A stretch of 64,000 nucleotides of DNA from Deltaproteobacteria bacterium (GTDB taxonomy: Bacteria > Myxococcota_A > UBA9160 > JAJDAL01), in assembly GCA_029261875.1 (NCBI GenBank), contig JAJDAL010000024.1:399721-463720 (forward strand). The letters are read 5' to 3'. The notes under the pieces were generated by a model, which was not told the DNA's origin, did no database searches, and saw only the letters and a list, made by a program, of their open reading frames with translations. Of the stretch, positions 1 to 10,694 are shown piece by piece (the stretch's first letter is position 1; each line of letters starts with the position of its first letter). The position numbers and the translations under genes are program-made.

Positions 1-1
1 C

Positions 2-355
2 GTCCTCGTCGAAAGCAATCGAGAGGGACGCGGCCACTTCAACATCATCCATCACGCCTCGGGACTGAAGGCAGACATCTATTTGGTCGGTGGCGACGAA
101 CTGCACGCCTGGGCGTTCGACAACGCGCGAAGCTACTCCATCGAAAAACTCGAAGTACGGGTCGCGCCGCCCGAGTATGTCATCGTGCGAAAGCTCGAGT
201 TCTATCGGGAAGGCGGATCCCAGAAGCATTTGCGAGACATCCATTCCATGCTGAAGATTTCAGCGGAGCAGATCGACATGCCCACCCTCGAGAACCGGGT
301 ACAGGAGCGAGGACTAGGCGAACTGTTGAAGAAGGCTCTTCCAGTCGGCGACTAG
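2..355 (+). CDS. Nucleotidyltransferase-like (DUF6036/AbiEii-like) protein, 5' end outside window
   Basis: Frame is open from base 2 (VLVESNREGRGHFNIIHHASGLKADIYLVGGDELHAWAF...). Strongly similar along its length to the 55381..55842 ORF. Confidence 0.7.
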   Translation, partial: VLVESNREGRGHFNIIHHASGLKADIYLVGGDELHAWAFDNARSYSIEKLEVRVAPPEYVIVRKLEFYREGGSQKHLRDIHSMLKISAEQIDMPTLENRVQERGLGELLKKALPVGD

Positions 356-485
356 AAGAGCGACTCCCCCACTTCGCTCAATGCGAAGAAAAGGAACGCT
401 CAGACTCCCCGCGAACGAAACACGCTTGCTAGGATCGGATCCGGCGGACCCGGGTCCCGCGATGAGTCCCGCTGATCTCTCGGGA

Positions 486-1316
486 TCAGGGGCCCGGCCG
501 CCTCCCTTCCCTTCGCGTGCGGCGGTATTCCGCCAACCGGAGAATGTGTTCTGCGGATGCCCGGTTGGGACCCTGGGCCGCGGCTACCTGCCGAAGCTCC
601 CGCTCCCAGTCTGCGGACCAGTAGCGGCGGGTGCAGTTCTCGAGTTCGTAGAAATGAAAGCGCTCGTGGTCGAAAACAATCTCGTTGAGCGCTCCCCCAA
701 CCCGAAAATCTTTCGGTTGGATTCCCGGCCGCTTGACGCGCAACAAAACCATGAGCGAACGCCGAATGACGCGGATGTCGTTGTGGGTAAAGCGCGATCG
801 CAGCTGGCGCCGCAGCTCGTTGTTCGCCAAGCCGCGCGCCAATTGGCCCATCGCCTTCGCACTGCCAAAGGCGTTGCAGTCGACATAGGACAGGATCAAC
901 GCCCTCAGCCGCCCGCGCTGGGAATCATTCAGCGCTTGTTTCGCGAGCAGGCGCGTGATCCGATTTCGCGTGTAGCCCGAGCGAAAGTAATTTGGTGCGA
1001 TTTCGAGGTAGGCGATTCCGTACTCGATCGAGTCGGCGGACGCGTCGGGGCGACGCAAGCGTTCGATCTCTCCGTTGGGGCCGTCCCATAGGGCGCGTTC
1101 GCAAGATCGGATCTCTTCTCCCGCTTGCACAAACTCTTCGACAGCGCGTTGATCTTGGGTATTCGGATAGTCGGCCGGCCGGATGGCCATCGCGCGCGCT
1201 GCGGCGGCAGCGTAGGCGGCGACCAACCCGTCGATTTCCCGTTGATAGTCCAGAGTCCCCACCCAACCGGCTGAGAGGCGGCGTGACGGTCGCGATGTGA
1301 TCCACGAATTTCGCAC
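486..1316 (-). CDS. Hypothetical protein (276 aa)
   Basis: Long ORF on the minus strand, same orientation as the downstream lipoprotein genes; other frames look like shadows. Confidence 0.55.
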   Translation of the reverse strand: MRNSWITSRPSRRLSAGWVGTLDYQREIDGLVAAYAAAAARAMAIRPADYPNTQDQRAVEEFVQAGEEIRSCERALWDGPNGEIERLRRPDASADSIEYGIAYLEIAPNYFRSGYTRNRITRLLAKQALNDSQRGRLRALILSYVDCNAFGSAKAMGQLARGLANNELRRQLRSRFTHNDIRVIRRSLMVLLRVKRPGIQPKDFRVGGALNEIVFDHERFHFYELENCTRRYWSADWERELRQVAAAQGPNRASAEHILRLAEYRRTRREGRRPGP

Positions 1317-1507
1317 ATCCGGATGGCCGGTGCTGCGTCGATCTCAGGAATTTCCCCGACAGTGTCCGGTCCGCGCGTCTCCCTGAATTCGCAACTACGA
1401 ATACACGCGAGTCGCCCCTTGCGCTTCGACGGCTGTCGGACCTTGGGTTTGGGTGAGGAGAGCGCGGACGCAGATCAGAATCTGCATTGGCGTCCCGACC
1501 GCGCCAT

Positions 1508-2305
1508 TCAGCGTTGGTTCGGAAGAATGATCTCGACCCGACGGTTCTCTTTTCGCCCCGCCTCGTTTCCATTGGAAGCGACGGGAACGGCCTCGCCAAG
1601 GCCCGCTACGGCGACGCGATTCCGATCGATCCCACGAGCCATCAAGAAGTTCGCAACGGCCCGAGCGCGCCGTTCGGAGAGCTTCTGGTTGTAGTCGTCG
1701 CCGCCAACACTGTCGGTGTGGCCTTCGATCTCGATCCGGTTGTCGGGGAACTCCTTCAGGTAACGTGCCACCTCGCCTAGCGATTGCGACGCCCCCGGCT
1801 GTAGATCGGAACGGTCGAAGGCGAACAAGACGTCAGCCATCGTGAGAACGACGCCTCGCTCCGTCTGCTCTGCCTTCAGATCGCTGAGCGCCTGCTCGAG
1901 TTGCTTCGCCCTTTCGATCGCCGTGGCAGCTTCCGTTTCTGCCCGCGTCACCGCAGCGGTGCGAGCGCGAAGCCGTGTCGCATGTCTGTCTTCCCCGAGC
2001 TGCTCCACGCGCTCAATCGCCACTCCTGCAGCCGCGGTTTCACGCGCGATCTCGACGCGTCTCCGCGCGAGGTACGCGAGGTGATCGAGTTCCTCGTCGT
2101 GATCCCGCTCCGCGGCCTGCTCGAGCCGCTGCACCGCTTTTTCGGCCTCGTAGAGCTCGACGGAGGCGTGTTCCACAACAGCCTTATCCAGCTTCGCCCG
2201 CGAATACTCAGCCTGAACGTCCGTCACGATCGAGGGCGGTGCGGTTGCGCACCCGCCCGCAATCAAGAGTCCCGTCAGAAATAGCGTGACCCGATTAGCG
2301 TTCAT
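1508..2305 (-). CDS. OmpA-family lipoprotein with DUF4398-like N-terminus
   Basis: Lipobox LIAGGC; C-terminal OmpA motif FAFDRSDLQPGA...IEIEGHTDSVGGDDYNQKLSERRARAV. Confidence 0.92.
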   Translation of the reverse strand: MNANRVTLFLTGLLIAGGCATAPPSIVTDVQAEYSRAKLDKAVVEHASVELYEAEKAVQRLEQAAERDHDEELDHLAYLARRRVEIARETAAAGVAIERVEQLGEDRHATRLRARTAAVTRAETEAATAIERAKQLEQALSDLKAEQTERGVVLTMADVLFAFDRSDLQPGASQSLGEVARYLKEFPDNRIEIEGHTDSVGGDDYNQKLSERRARAVANFLMARGIDRNRVAVAGLGEAVPVASNGNEAGRKENRRVEIILPNQR

Positions 2306-2645
2306 TTTGACTCTCCTGTTCCAGGGCGTTTTGCGTTTTCTCCATCTCCTTGGCTGCGGCCTCGGCGCGCGACCGCGTCGCCTTCACGGAAGCCAATTGA
2401 GCATCGACTAGCGCCTCCTCCGCGGCCGTTCGCGCCTGTAGATTCTCCTCATCGTCGAGTGCCTCCTTCGCTTGCCCAATCTTGTCGCGAGCGAGGCGCA
2501 TCTCGAGCGGTGCATACACCGAGGCATCGTTTCTCTCGGCCTGCTCGATTGCGAGCTCTGCCTGCGCGAGCTCAGCACGCGGAACAGGGGTCGAAGCACA
2601 CCCGATCACAACCGCTGTACACATCAACGTCACGAGACGAATCAT
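2295..2645 (-). CDS. DUF4398-type lipoprotein
   Basis: Internal ATG at 2645 preceded by GGAGGG; MIRLVTLMCTAVVIGCAST lipobox; Ala/Glu-rich helical region; overlaps start of the OmpA gene. Confidence 0.8.
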   Translation of the reverse strand: MIRLVTLMCTAVVIGCASTPVPRAELAQAELAIEQAERNDASVYAPLEMRLARDKIGQAKEALDDEENLQARTAAEEALVDAQLASVKATRSRAEAAAKEMEKTQNALEQESQNER

Positions 2646-3188
2646 TCGTGGTCCCTCCGGGTCGATGCGACCCGTCTGCGCTCGACCTTCCTCCCGAGCT
2701 TCCTCGGACCACTCCTGGACGCGCTCACTGTTCACTTCCATCTGTTTTCCTTTCGAGGATCTTGGTCGGCCTACGGCAGCAGAATCGCCCAGCGAATGCG
2801 AAGCCGGATCCATGGGCGCGCTCCCGTGAGTTCATCGCGCATGGTGAACGGTTGTGCAGCTTCCGTGCCAAGCTCATCCATTCGCGCAAAGCCACCCCCC
2901 CGCAGTCTGATCGTGGCGCGCGATCGAGTCAAAGCCATCGCTTCGCCTACAAGGCGCCCCCGCTTCCGCGGAAGAATGTACAAATGCCGAAACTCCCGCA
3001 CCGAATCGCGCCGACGGTGGGACTTCGCCGGCGTCAACCGGGATCGCAATCGCGTATCCCAAGATCCCCTATACTCTGCATATGTTCCTGGTCGGTTGAC
3101 TGCGGAGTTGGCACACCCATGGGGCCTCCCGACCCCTTCACCCCGGTCGCCATCCGCAACTGGGAAATCATCATCAATCCGGAGATAA

Positions 3189-4466
3189 GTGATCATGGAC
3201 GTCGCCCTGCACCTCATCCTCATCGCGGCCTGCCTCATCCTCAGCGCGCTGTTCTCCGGGAGTGAAACCGCACTCCTTCGGCTGCGAATCAACGAACTCG
3301 AACAGGACATCGAGCAAGAACCCCACGCCTCGACCTTCGCGGCCCGCGACCTGCTCGCCTCCACTTCGCAGCTGCTGGTGACGATTCTGCTCGGCAACAA
3401 CGTCGTGAATATCCTGGGCGCTTCCCTGGCCGCGGCGCTCGCCGTCTCGCTGCTCGGCGAGGGCGTCGGCATCGCGGTCTCGACGCTGGTGATGACCGGT
3501 CTCGTACTGGTGTTCTGCGAAGTCCTGCCGAAAGCCATCGCAGCCCGTTCACCGCGGCGCATCTCGTACATGGTCGCGTTGCCGCTCTACCTGTTCCACA
3601 AGGCGGTTCGCCCTGCCCACTTGCTTTTCGATCGCTTCGTCGACCCTCTGGTGCAGCGCATCGCGGGGGGAGCGGAGGTCGACGCGTCGCAGTCCGCCGA
3701 AGATGTGCTGCGCGAGGCACGCCGAGCGCGCGGTGATCACCCCGAGGGCTCCCCGCTTGCCATCATGGGGAGCGCCGCTCACGCAGCGGGGATGACGGTT
3801 GCGGAGATCATGATGCCCCGCACCGAGATGGTCGCGTTCCCGATCGACACGCCGGTCAACGACCTGCTCGATCACATGCTCGAAGAGCGTTTCACGCGCG
3901 TTCCCGTATACGGCGAATCCATCGACCACGTGCTCGGCATGGCGCACTTGAAGGACCTCGTGAGCCTCACGCGGAGCGGCGACGGAGACTTGAAGGGGAT
4001 CTTGAAGCCCGTACTGCGGATCCCCACCCGCAAACCCATCCTACCGCTGTTCAGTGAGATGCAGCAGAACTCCATCCACATGGCCATCGTCAAAGACGAA
4101 TTCGGCGTGACGCAGGGTCTCGTCACCCAGGAAGACATCCTGGAAGAAATCGTCGGCGAGATCCGGGACGAGTTCGATCAGGAAGAGCTCACCGATATCC
4201 TGCCCGTAGATGAGGGCACGTGGGAGGCGTACGGACGTGTCACGGTGCTCGACTTCAATCGCCACACGGGATTCGAAGTACCGGCCGAGCCCGGCGACAC
4301 CCTATCGGGTCTGATCTTCCACAGTCTCGGTCAGGCGGCGCGCCGCAACGCCAAGGTGCGCGTGGGCGATTACGACATCAAGGTGATCGACGTATCCGGC
4401 GCGCGCATCACTCGAGTCCACGTGAGCCAGGCGCCGAAGCACGAAACAGAAGAAAACGCGTCCTGA
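3189..4466 (+). CDS. CNNM-domain/CBS-pair transporter (HlyC/CorC family)
   Basis: DUF21 N-terminus (LSALFSGSETALLRL), CBS pair (MMPRTEMVAFPIDTPV; RVPVYGESIDHVLGMAHLKDL), CorC_HlyC C-terminal domain. Confidence 0.93.
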   Translation: MIMDVALHLILIAACLILSALFSGSETALLRLRINELEQDIEQEPHASTFAARDLLASTSQLLVTILLGNNVVNILGASLAAALAVSLLGEGVGIAVSTLVMTGLVLVFCEVLPKAIAARSPRRISYMVALPLYLFHKAVRPAHLLFDRFVDPLVQRIAGGAEVDASQSAEDVLREARRARGDHPEGSPLAIMGSAAHAAGMTVAEIMMPRTEMVAFPIDTPVNDLLDHMLEERFTRVPVYGESIDHVLGMAHLKDLVSLTRSGDGDLKGILKPVLRIPTRKPILPLFSEMQQNSIHMAIVKDEFGVTQGLVTQEDILEEIVGEIRDEFDQEELTDILPVDEGTWEAYGRVTVLDFNRHTGFEVPAEPGDTLSGLIFHSLGQAARRNAKVRVGDYDIKVIDVSGARITRVHVSQAPKHETEENAS

Positions 4467-4635
4467 CCGAGGGGGGGCCGTCCTCCATGCACCAGATGTT
4501 CTTATGCGCGTAGTTCAGAATGGGATTCAGCCGTTCGCGGTCACGAGGCACCGGGTGATCCCATCGGCTAGGCGCGCGTCGCTTCGAACCAACGCGTGAA
4601 TGGGAAGGAGAAGCACTCTGAGCAGATCTGGGTAG

Positions 4636-7620
4636 GTGGCCAACCGAAGTCGGGGGATGACCTACACTGAGGGAGGCGATTTCGCCCGGAACGCCCAGGG
4701 GGCCAGCGTGGAAACGGAGCCGACCCGTGCTGCCAGTGGGACTCGCACCCAGGAGGGTGCGTTTCCGATCGCGGGGATCGGTGCCTCGGCGGGCGGACTC
4801 GCTGCGTTCCAGGGCTTCCTGTCGAGCATGCCGCCCGATAGCGGGATGGCCTTCGTCATCATCTCGCACCACCAGGCCGGACAGCAGAGCCTGCTCCCGG
4901 AGTTGCTGAGTCGCGCCACGAAGATGTGTGTCGCGGAGGCGCAGGAGGGTGTGGTGGTCGAGCCCGATCACGTCTACGTCGCGCCGCCCGGCCGCAACCT
5001 CGCTCTATCGGGCGGCAGGTTGCGCGTGATGAAGCCCGCCGCGTCCCGCGGCCCCCCGCTCCCCATCGACTCGTTCCTCAGTTCCCTCGCGCAGGATGCC
5101 GGAAACCGGGCGGCGGCGATCATTCTCTCCGGAACCGGAAGCGATGGAACGCTCGGCGTCCAGGCCGTGAAGAGCGCATCGGGCCTGGTCCTCGTGCAGG
5201 ACGAGGCGTCAGCGGAGTTTCCCGGCATGCCCGCAAGCGCCATCGCCACCGGACTGGCGGACTTCGTCGTTTCGCCGGAGGAGATGACCGAACCCCTGTT
5301 GGCGTGGGCGAGCAGCCCGTATCCCCAACGGGTCGCGGACGCGGGTCTGCCTGCGCTGGCCACCACGCGCGACGAATTCACGCGCATCCTCGAGGCGTTG
5401 CGCGCGGGAACGGGCCACGATTTCTCTGGCTACAAGCCTTCCAGCCTGCACCGACGCATCCTGCGGCGTCAGGCCCTGCACCAGCTCGACAGCGTGCGAG
5501 ACTACATTCGCTTCCTCGACGAACACGCAGAGGAGGTCCAGGCTCTATTCGAGGATCTGCTGATCGGCGTCACGGGCTTCTTCCGCGACGCCGGCGCCTT
5601 CGAAGCGTTGGAGGCGCCGCTCATCGAGCTTCTGTCCGCCAAGCCCGATCACGCGACGCTCCGCGTCTGGATTCCCGGCTGCTCGACGGGAGAAGAGGCG
5701 TACTCGTTGGCGATCGTGCTCGTCGAGTGCATCGAGCGGCTGGGCAAACCGCTCGGGGTACAGATCTTCGCTACGGATCTCGGCCCTCAGGCCATCGAGA
5801 CGTCGCGGAATGGCCGCTATCCGGGCGAGATCGTTGCGGACGTGTCGAAGCCGAGGCTGGCACGTTTCTTCGCCAAGCAGGACGGCGCGTACGAGATCAA
5901 GAAGGAGATCCGCGCGATGCTGATCTTCGCGACCCACGACATCCTCGGAGACCCGCCGTTTACGCGCATCGACCTCGTCTCCTGCCGAAACCTGCTGATC
6001 TACCTGGGTGCGGACCTCCAGCGACGTGTCCTCGCGCTGGCCCACTACGCATTGAATCCCGACGGCCTCCTGCTGCTCGGAAGCTCGGAATCGACTACGA
6101 GCGTCGACGACCTCTTCACTCCCCTCGACCGCCGCTGGAAGCTTTTTCGCCGGCGAGAAAATTCGCCCGGCGGGGTCGGCGTCGCCGATCTTCCGCGAAA
6201 CCGCCCCGGAGCGCGGAGCCCGCGCCTCATCCCGCAACCGAGGCGCCCGTCCGAGAACCTCGCGGGTGTTCTGGCTCGCGCCTACGCACCACCGAGCGTG
6301 CTGGTGAGCGATCGCGGCGAGATCGCTCACGTGCATGGACGGACCGGAGGCTTCCTGGAACCGGCGGAGGGGCGCGCCAGCGTCAACCTGCTCGACATGG
6401 CGCGCGAGGGCCTGCGTCCCGCATTGGCCTGGCTGCTGCGGGAGGTCGAACGCGAGCCCGCGCGGCCGGCGCGGCGCGACGTTCACCTGCGGGTGGACGG
6501 CGATGACAAAAGGGTGTGCCTCGTCGCACGGAAGCTCCCGCCCTCCGATGGGCCGGAGGGATCGATCCTCGTCTCCTTCGAAGAGGCCTCCCCCCGCGTC
6601 GAACCCAGCCCGGAACCGCAGGGCGCTGAAACGCAACCGGGCGAGGTGTCGTCCCGCGAAAGCAACTCGCTCCTGCGCGAGCTCGAGCTGACCCGCGCTG
6701 AACTCCAGACGACGATCGAAGAGCTGCAGAGCACTCACGAAGAGCTCTCGTCCAGCGGCGAAGAGGCGCAATCGACGAACGAGGAACTCCAAAGCGCCAA
6801 CGAGGAGCTCGAGACGTCGCGCGAGGAAATGCAGTCGCTGAACGAGGAGCTTCAGACCGTCAACGCCGAGCTGCGCGAGAAGGTGACCGAGCTCTCCGCG
6901 GCGAGCGATGACCTCAAGAATCTCCTGAGCAGCACGTCGGTTGCGACGCTCTTCCTGGACCGCGAACTGTGCATCAAGCGCTTCACGGCCGAGGTCTCCG
7001 AGATCATCCCCCTGAAGGCTTCGGACGTGGGCCGCCCGCTCTCCGATCTCGCCGCCCGCGTGCACCACGACCGATTCGTCGAGGACGCGACCGAAGTGCT
7101 GCGAACGCTCGTACCCAAGGAGAAGGAAATCCGCGCAAGCGATGGGGAGACGACCTACCTGATGCGGGTCGGGGCCTACCGCACGAGCCAGAACGTGATC
7201 GACGGGGTGGTGATGACCTTCGTGGACATCACGCGGCTGAAGCAGCTGCAAGCCGCACACGAGTCCGCCCGCGCTCACGCCGAGGCCATCGTCGAGACGG
7301 TGCGCCAGCCGCTCGTGACCCTCGACGGGAGTTTCCAGGTACGATCTGCGAACCGCGCCTTCTGCTCGTTGTTCCAGACGTCCGTCGCAGACATCAAAGA
7401 CCGCCCGATCTTCGACATCCCGGGCGCGGGGTGGGACGTCGTCGGATTGCGAGCGCTTTTGGAGAAAGTCATCCCGAGCAACGGCAGCGTCGAACAGTAC
7501 GAGCTGGTCTGCGACTTTCCCGCGACGGGCCGGCAGACGCTGCGCGTCGACGGGAGACGAATGCCCCTCGAAGGGGCCGAGCCGAGCCTGATCCTGCTGG
7601 CAATCTCCAGCAAGACGTGA
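4636..7620 (+). CDS. CheB methylesterase / CheR methyltransferase / PAS fusion protein
   Basis: CheB (GIGASAGGLAAFQGFLSSMP), CheR (IPGCSTGEEAYSLAI; FCRNLLIYL-like SCRNLLIYL), coiled coil ELQSTNEELQS..., PAS C-terminus. Confidence 0.95.
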   Translation: MANRSRGMTYTEGGDFARNAQGASVETEPTRAASGTRTQEGAFPIAGIGASAGGLAAFQGFLSSMPPDSGMAFVIISHHQAGQQSLLPELLSRATKMCVAEAQEGVVVEPDHVYVAPPGRNLALSGGRLRVMKPAASRGPPLPIDSFLSSLAQDAGNRAAAIILSGTGSDGTLGVQAVKSASGLVLVQDEASAEFPGMPASAIATGLADFVVSPEEMTEPLLAWASSPYPQRVADAGLPALATTRDEFTRILEALRAGTGHDFSGYKPSSLHRRILRRQALHQLDSVRDYIRFLDEHAEEVQALFEDLLIGVTGFFRDAGAFEALEAPLIELLSAKPDHATLRVWIPGCSTGEEAYSLAIVLVECIERLGKPLGVQIFATDLGPQAIETSRNGRYPGEIVADVSKPRLARFFAKQDGAYEIKKEIRAMLIFATHDILGDPPFTRIDLVSCRNLLIYLGADLQRRVLALAHYALNPDGLLLLGSSESTTSVDDLFTPLDRRWKLFRRRENSPGGVGVADLPRNRPGARSPRLIPQPRRPSENLAGVLARAYAPPSVLVSDRGEIAHVHGRTGGFLEPAEGRASVNLLDMAREGLRPALAWLLREVEREPARPARRDVHLRVDGDDKRVCLVARKLPPSDGPEGSILVSFEEASPRVEPSPEPQGAETQPGEVSSRESNSLLRELELTRAELQTTIEELQSTHEELSSSGEEAQSTNEELQSANEELETSREEMQSLNEELQTVNAELREKVTELSAASDDLKNLLSSTSVATLFLDRELCIKRFTAEVSEIIPLKASDVGRPLSDLAARVHHDRFVEDATEVLRTLVPKEKEIRASDGETTYLMRVGAYRTSQNVIDGVVMTFVDITRLKQLQAAHESARAHAEAIVETVRQPLVTLDGSFQVRSANRAFCSLFQTSVADIKDRPIFDIPGAGWDVVGLRALLEKVIPSNGSVEQYELVCDFPATGRQTLRVDGRRMPLEGAEPSLILLAISSKT

Positions 7621-7637
7621 GCGAGGAGGAGAGAAAG

Positions 7638-9281
7638 ATGACAGAACGGGACCGAGGACAATCGCTTCGCAAGCGCGCCGAAACGCGCCTCTTGCCGCCG
7701 CGGGAGCTCGACGCGCTCACGCCCGAGGGAGTGCGCGCACTCGTCCATGAGCTCGACGTCCACCAGGCGGAGCTCGAACTCCAGAACGAAGAGCTGCGCA
7801 ACCTGACGCTCGAGCTGGAAGCAACGCGCGACCGATTCCGGGACCTGTTCGACTTCGCTCCCGCGGGCTACCTGACCCTGGACCGAAACGGGGCCATTCT
7901 GGAAGCGAACCTCAAGGCGAGCGAACTTCTCGGGTGTGAGCGAGCCAAGCTGATGGGCAACCGGGTCCACGCGTTCATCGACCCTGCAAGCCAGGATCGC
8001 TTCCACCTCCACCAGCAGGCCGTCCTCGAGAGCGGGAACGCTCGCGCCTGTGAGCTGCGCCTCGTCACGGAGGACGGCCAGACGCGCGACGTGACGATCG
8101 AGAGCCTGCTGATCGATGAAACCGACCGGCGGACCCGACTCTCCCTGGTCGACATCAGCGATCGCGTGGTGGCGGAAACAGCCCTGCGCGACGCGCACAG
8201 TGAGCTCGCACGCAAGGTCGTCTCACGGACCGAGGAGCTCGAGCAGAGCCAGCGTCTCAACGAGAGGATCGCCGAAGCGGCCCCGCTCCTGCTCTGGATC
8301 TTCGACGTCGAAACGCGCTCCACGCTCTACATCAATGCCATCGCGCGCGAACTCCTCGGCGGCGAGAGCACGGAGCAGGTCGGGCTCGAAGAAGTCGTCG
8401 ATCAACGCGACCGGGAGCCGTTCGGGAGAGCCTTGGAGCAGCTCGATCGGGAAAGCAACCGCGATCTCGTCGATCTGACGTTCCGAATCCGCTCGCCCGA
8501 GGGAGGGCTTCGCTGGCTGTGGTCGAGGCTGACGACCTTCGAGCGCGATCGCGATGGACATCTGTCGCGTGTCCTCGGTGCCTCCCTCGACGTAACCGAT
8601 CTGCGCGCGGCCGAGGACCGGGTGCGTCAGCTGCGTCACGAGGCGTCGATCTCGAGTGAGCGAGAGCAACGCGAGTTCGCCATCATGCTGCACGACAGCG
8701 TGGGCCAGCTGCTTCCGCTCGCCAAAACGAAGCTCGCTCTGGCGCGCCGCAACTGCGACGAGGCAACCGGCGTGCGACTGATGGAGGTCGAGCGGCTGAT
8801 CCACGACGCCCATACGATGGCGACATCGCTCACGTACCGTCTCAGCCCGTTGGCGCTCCACGAGATCGGACTGGCCGCCGGACTCCGGTCGCTGGCCCGC
8901 GAGGTGCACCGCGACTACGCGCTTCGGTTGATCGTCCAGGACGAGGCACCTGGATTCCGGTTGTCGGATGCGCTCGAGTTCGCCGTCTACCGCGTCGTGC
9001 GCGAGCTTCTCGTGAACGTCGCCAAGCACTCGGGTGTAAGCGAAGCCCTCGTGTCTATAACGCGCAAGAACTGGCAGCTGTCGGTGATCGTCGAGGACGC
9101 AGGCGTCGGCTTCGTCCCGGATCCGACGCGCCGACGAGGGTGGGGTCTCGAGAGCGCGGACGAACGACTCGCCTACCTGGGAGGCCAGATGAAGGTTCGT
9201 TCCGAGCCGGATCGGGGAACGCGGGTCGAGCTCCTCGTACCCGTTCTCGATGCGGGCTTGGAGCCGGGAGTAGAGCGATGA
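7638..9281 (+). CDS. PAS-domain sensor histidine kinase (HisKA_3/NarX-type)
   Basis: ATG at 7638 with GGAGGAGAG upstream; PAS motifs, FAIMLHDSVGQLLPLAKTKLALAR H-box, HATPase (VRELLVNVAKHSG, DAGVGFVPD). Confidence 0.93.
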   Translation: MTERDRGQSLRKRAETRLLPPRELDALTPEGVRALVHELDVHQAELELQNEELRNLTLELEATRDRFRDLFDFAPAGYLTLDRNGAILEANLKASELLGCERAKLMGNRVHAFIDPASQDRFHLHQQAVLESGNARACELRLVTEDGQTRDVTIESLLIDETDRRTRLSLVDISDRVVAETALRDAHSELARKVVSRTEELEQSQRLNERIAEAAPLLLWIFDVETRSTLYINAIARELLGGESTEQVGLEEVVDQRDREPFGRALEQLDRESNRDLVDLTFRIRSPEGGLRWLWSRLTTFERDRDGHLSRVLGASLDVTDLRAAEDRVRQLRHEASISSEREQREFAIMLHDSVGQLLPLAKTKLALARRNCDEATGVRLMEVERLIHDAHTMATSLTYRLSPLALHEIGLAAGLRSLAREVHRDYALRLIVQDEAPGFRLSDALEFAVYRVVRELLVNVAKHSGVSEALVSITRKNWQLSVIVEDAGVGFVPDPTRRRGWGLESADERLAYLGGQMKVRSEPDRGTRVELLVPVLDAGLEPGVER

Positions 9282-9931
9282 CGATCCAACTGCTGCTCGT
9301 CGACGACCATCGCTTGATGCGAGAGGGCCTGCGCTCGCTCCTCGAGGCACAAGGTGGTTTCGAAGTGGTCGCGGAAGCGGAAGACGGCCGGGACGCCGTG
9401 ACGAAAACCCGCGACTGCGAACCCGACGTCGTCGTGATGGACATCGGGATGAAGGAACTCAACGGCGTGCAGGCCACGCGCCAGATCCGCGCCGAGTTCC
9501 CCCGGATCCCGGTCGTCGTACTGTCGACCTACGCCCAGGAGGAACACGTGCTGAGCGCCCTCGAGGCAGGTGCGTCGGCCTACGTGCTGAAGATCAGCGC
9601 CCACCAGGAGCTGGTCGAGGCCATCGAGTCGGTGATGAAGGGCCGCCGGTTCCTGAGTCCCGAGATCACGGGCTTCGTCGTCGACGCGGGGGTGCACGGT
9701 GCGCGGAGCGCGCGGGATCCGGAAAAGCCCCGCCTCAGCGGCCGCGAGCAAGAGGTCCTGCAGCTCGTGGCCGAAGGCCGTACGTCCGGGGAGATCGCGA
9801 CGTGCCTTTTCCTCGCCACACGGACCGTCGAGCAGCACCGCCGCCGGATCATGGAAAAACTCGACCTGCACAGCGTGGCGGAGCTCACCCTCTACGCAGT
9901 CCGCAATGGGATCGTCTCGCTCGACGGGTGA
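9278..9931 (+). CDS. LuxR/NarL-family response regulator
   Basis: ATGA overlap with the kinase; REC (LLVDDHRLMREGLRSLL, VVMDIGM) and LuxR HTH (LSGREQEVLQLVAEGRTSGEIA). Confidence 0.95.
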   Translation: MTIQLLLVDDHRLMREGLRSLLEAQGGFEVVAEAEDGRDAVTKTRDCEPDVVVMDIGMKELNGVQATRQIRAEFPRIPVVVLSTYAQEEHVLSALEAGASAYVLKISAHQELVEAIESVMKGRRFLSPEITGFVVDAGVHGARSARDPEKPRLSGREQEVLQLVAEGRTSGEIATCLFLATRTVEQHRRRIMEKLDLHSVAELTLYAVRNGIVSLDG

Positions 9932-10383
9932 ACGCCAGCTCGCTCCCAGCGCGCCATTCGCCCGGTTGGATGGGAATTTGCCTCATGTGACATCCCGGGG
10001 CTCGATTGCGTAGTTCTGACGCTTCCGGCCGTCGTTGAAAAATGGGACAACCGTTGCCTGACGACGAGCATCGCAGTCCTAGAACCTTTTCCCTTCGATG
10101 CGATCCTGACCGCTCCACACATTCCCGCCCGGCCCATGGGTCTCGTGCTGGTGGAGGAAGATCCCTTGCGACTCCTGACGCTGAGAAGCGACGCCTCGAG
10201 CGCGTCCGAACGATACGGGTGGAGGCTCGTCGAGCCGCCCGGTCCGACGGTGACGAAAGCGTCCCGCAGGAACATCTCTCTCGAGTCTCGGGCGATCTCC
10301 GATCGGCTCAACAGCGGGGCCTTCGCTGGCATCCGACTCGCCTACGCGACGGGGCTCGGCCTGCTCGCGCGCTGGGTCGTTCG

Positions 10384-10653
10384 ATGACGGTTCAACACCT
10401 GAGCGACGGTGGCAGGAGTAGCGCGGGCAGGTGGCAGTTCGGGGAGGGGCCGCTCAACCTGGGTGACCTCGTCGACGCCGCAATGGGGTGCACCGCAGAC
10501 AGCCGCGAAGCCGCGCGGGTGATCGAAGACCTGCTGGCCAGCGGGCGGATCCGCCTGACCCAGCGCCGGACAGGGCTCGACGAGCGCAGCCGGCCGAGAG
10601 ATGGCCACGACGTAGATCTCGAGTTCCGATTGCGTGGTTCTCGGGATTCGTAG
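10384..10653 (+). CDS. Small hypothetical protein
   Basis: ATG at 10384, 89 aa (MTVQHLSDGGRSSAGRWQFGEGPLNLGDLVDAAMG...). Coding status uncertain. Confidence 0.35.
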   Translation: MTVQHLSDGGRSSAGRWQFGEGPLNLGDLVDAAMGCTADSREAARVIEDLLASGRIRLTQRRTGLDERSRPRDGHDVDLEFRLRGSRDS

Positions 10654-10694
10654 AGCCGGACTCACGTGCCATAAAAGGTCCTGGGAGGGATTTC

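Noticed and set aside
5545-7278. 577-aa minus ORF over the CheB/CheR gene, and 526-aa plus ORF 4926..6506
   Set aside because: Overlap a clear CheB-CheR-PAS gene; no domain recognised.
9968-10387. Upstream extension of ORF 10136..10387 as one protein (GWEFASCDIPGLDCVVLTLPAVVEKWDNR...)
   Set aside because: Frame is open but there is no convincing start codon or RBS and no family recognised; could be a decayed gene but evidence is too thin.
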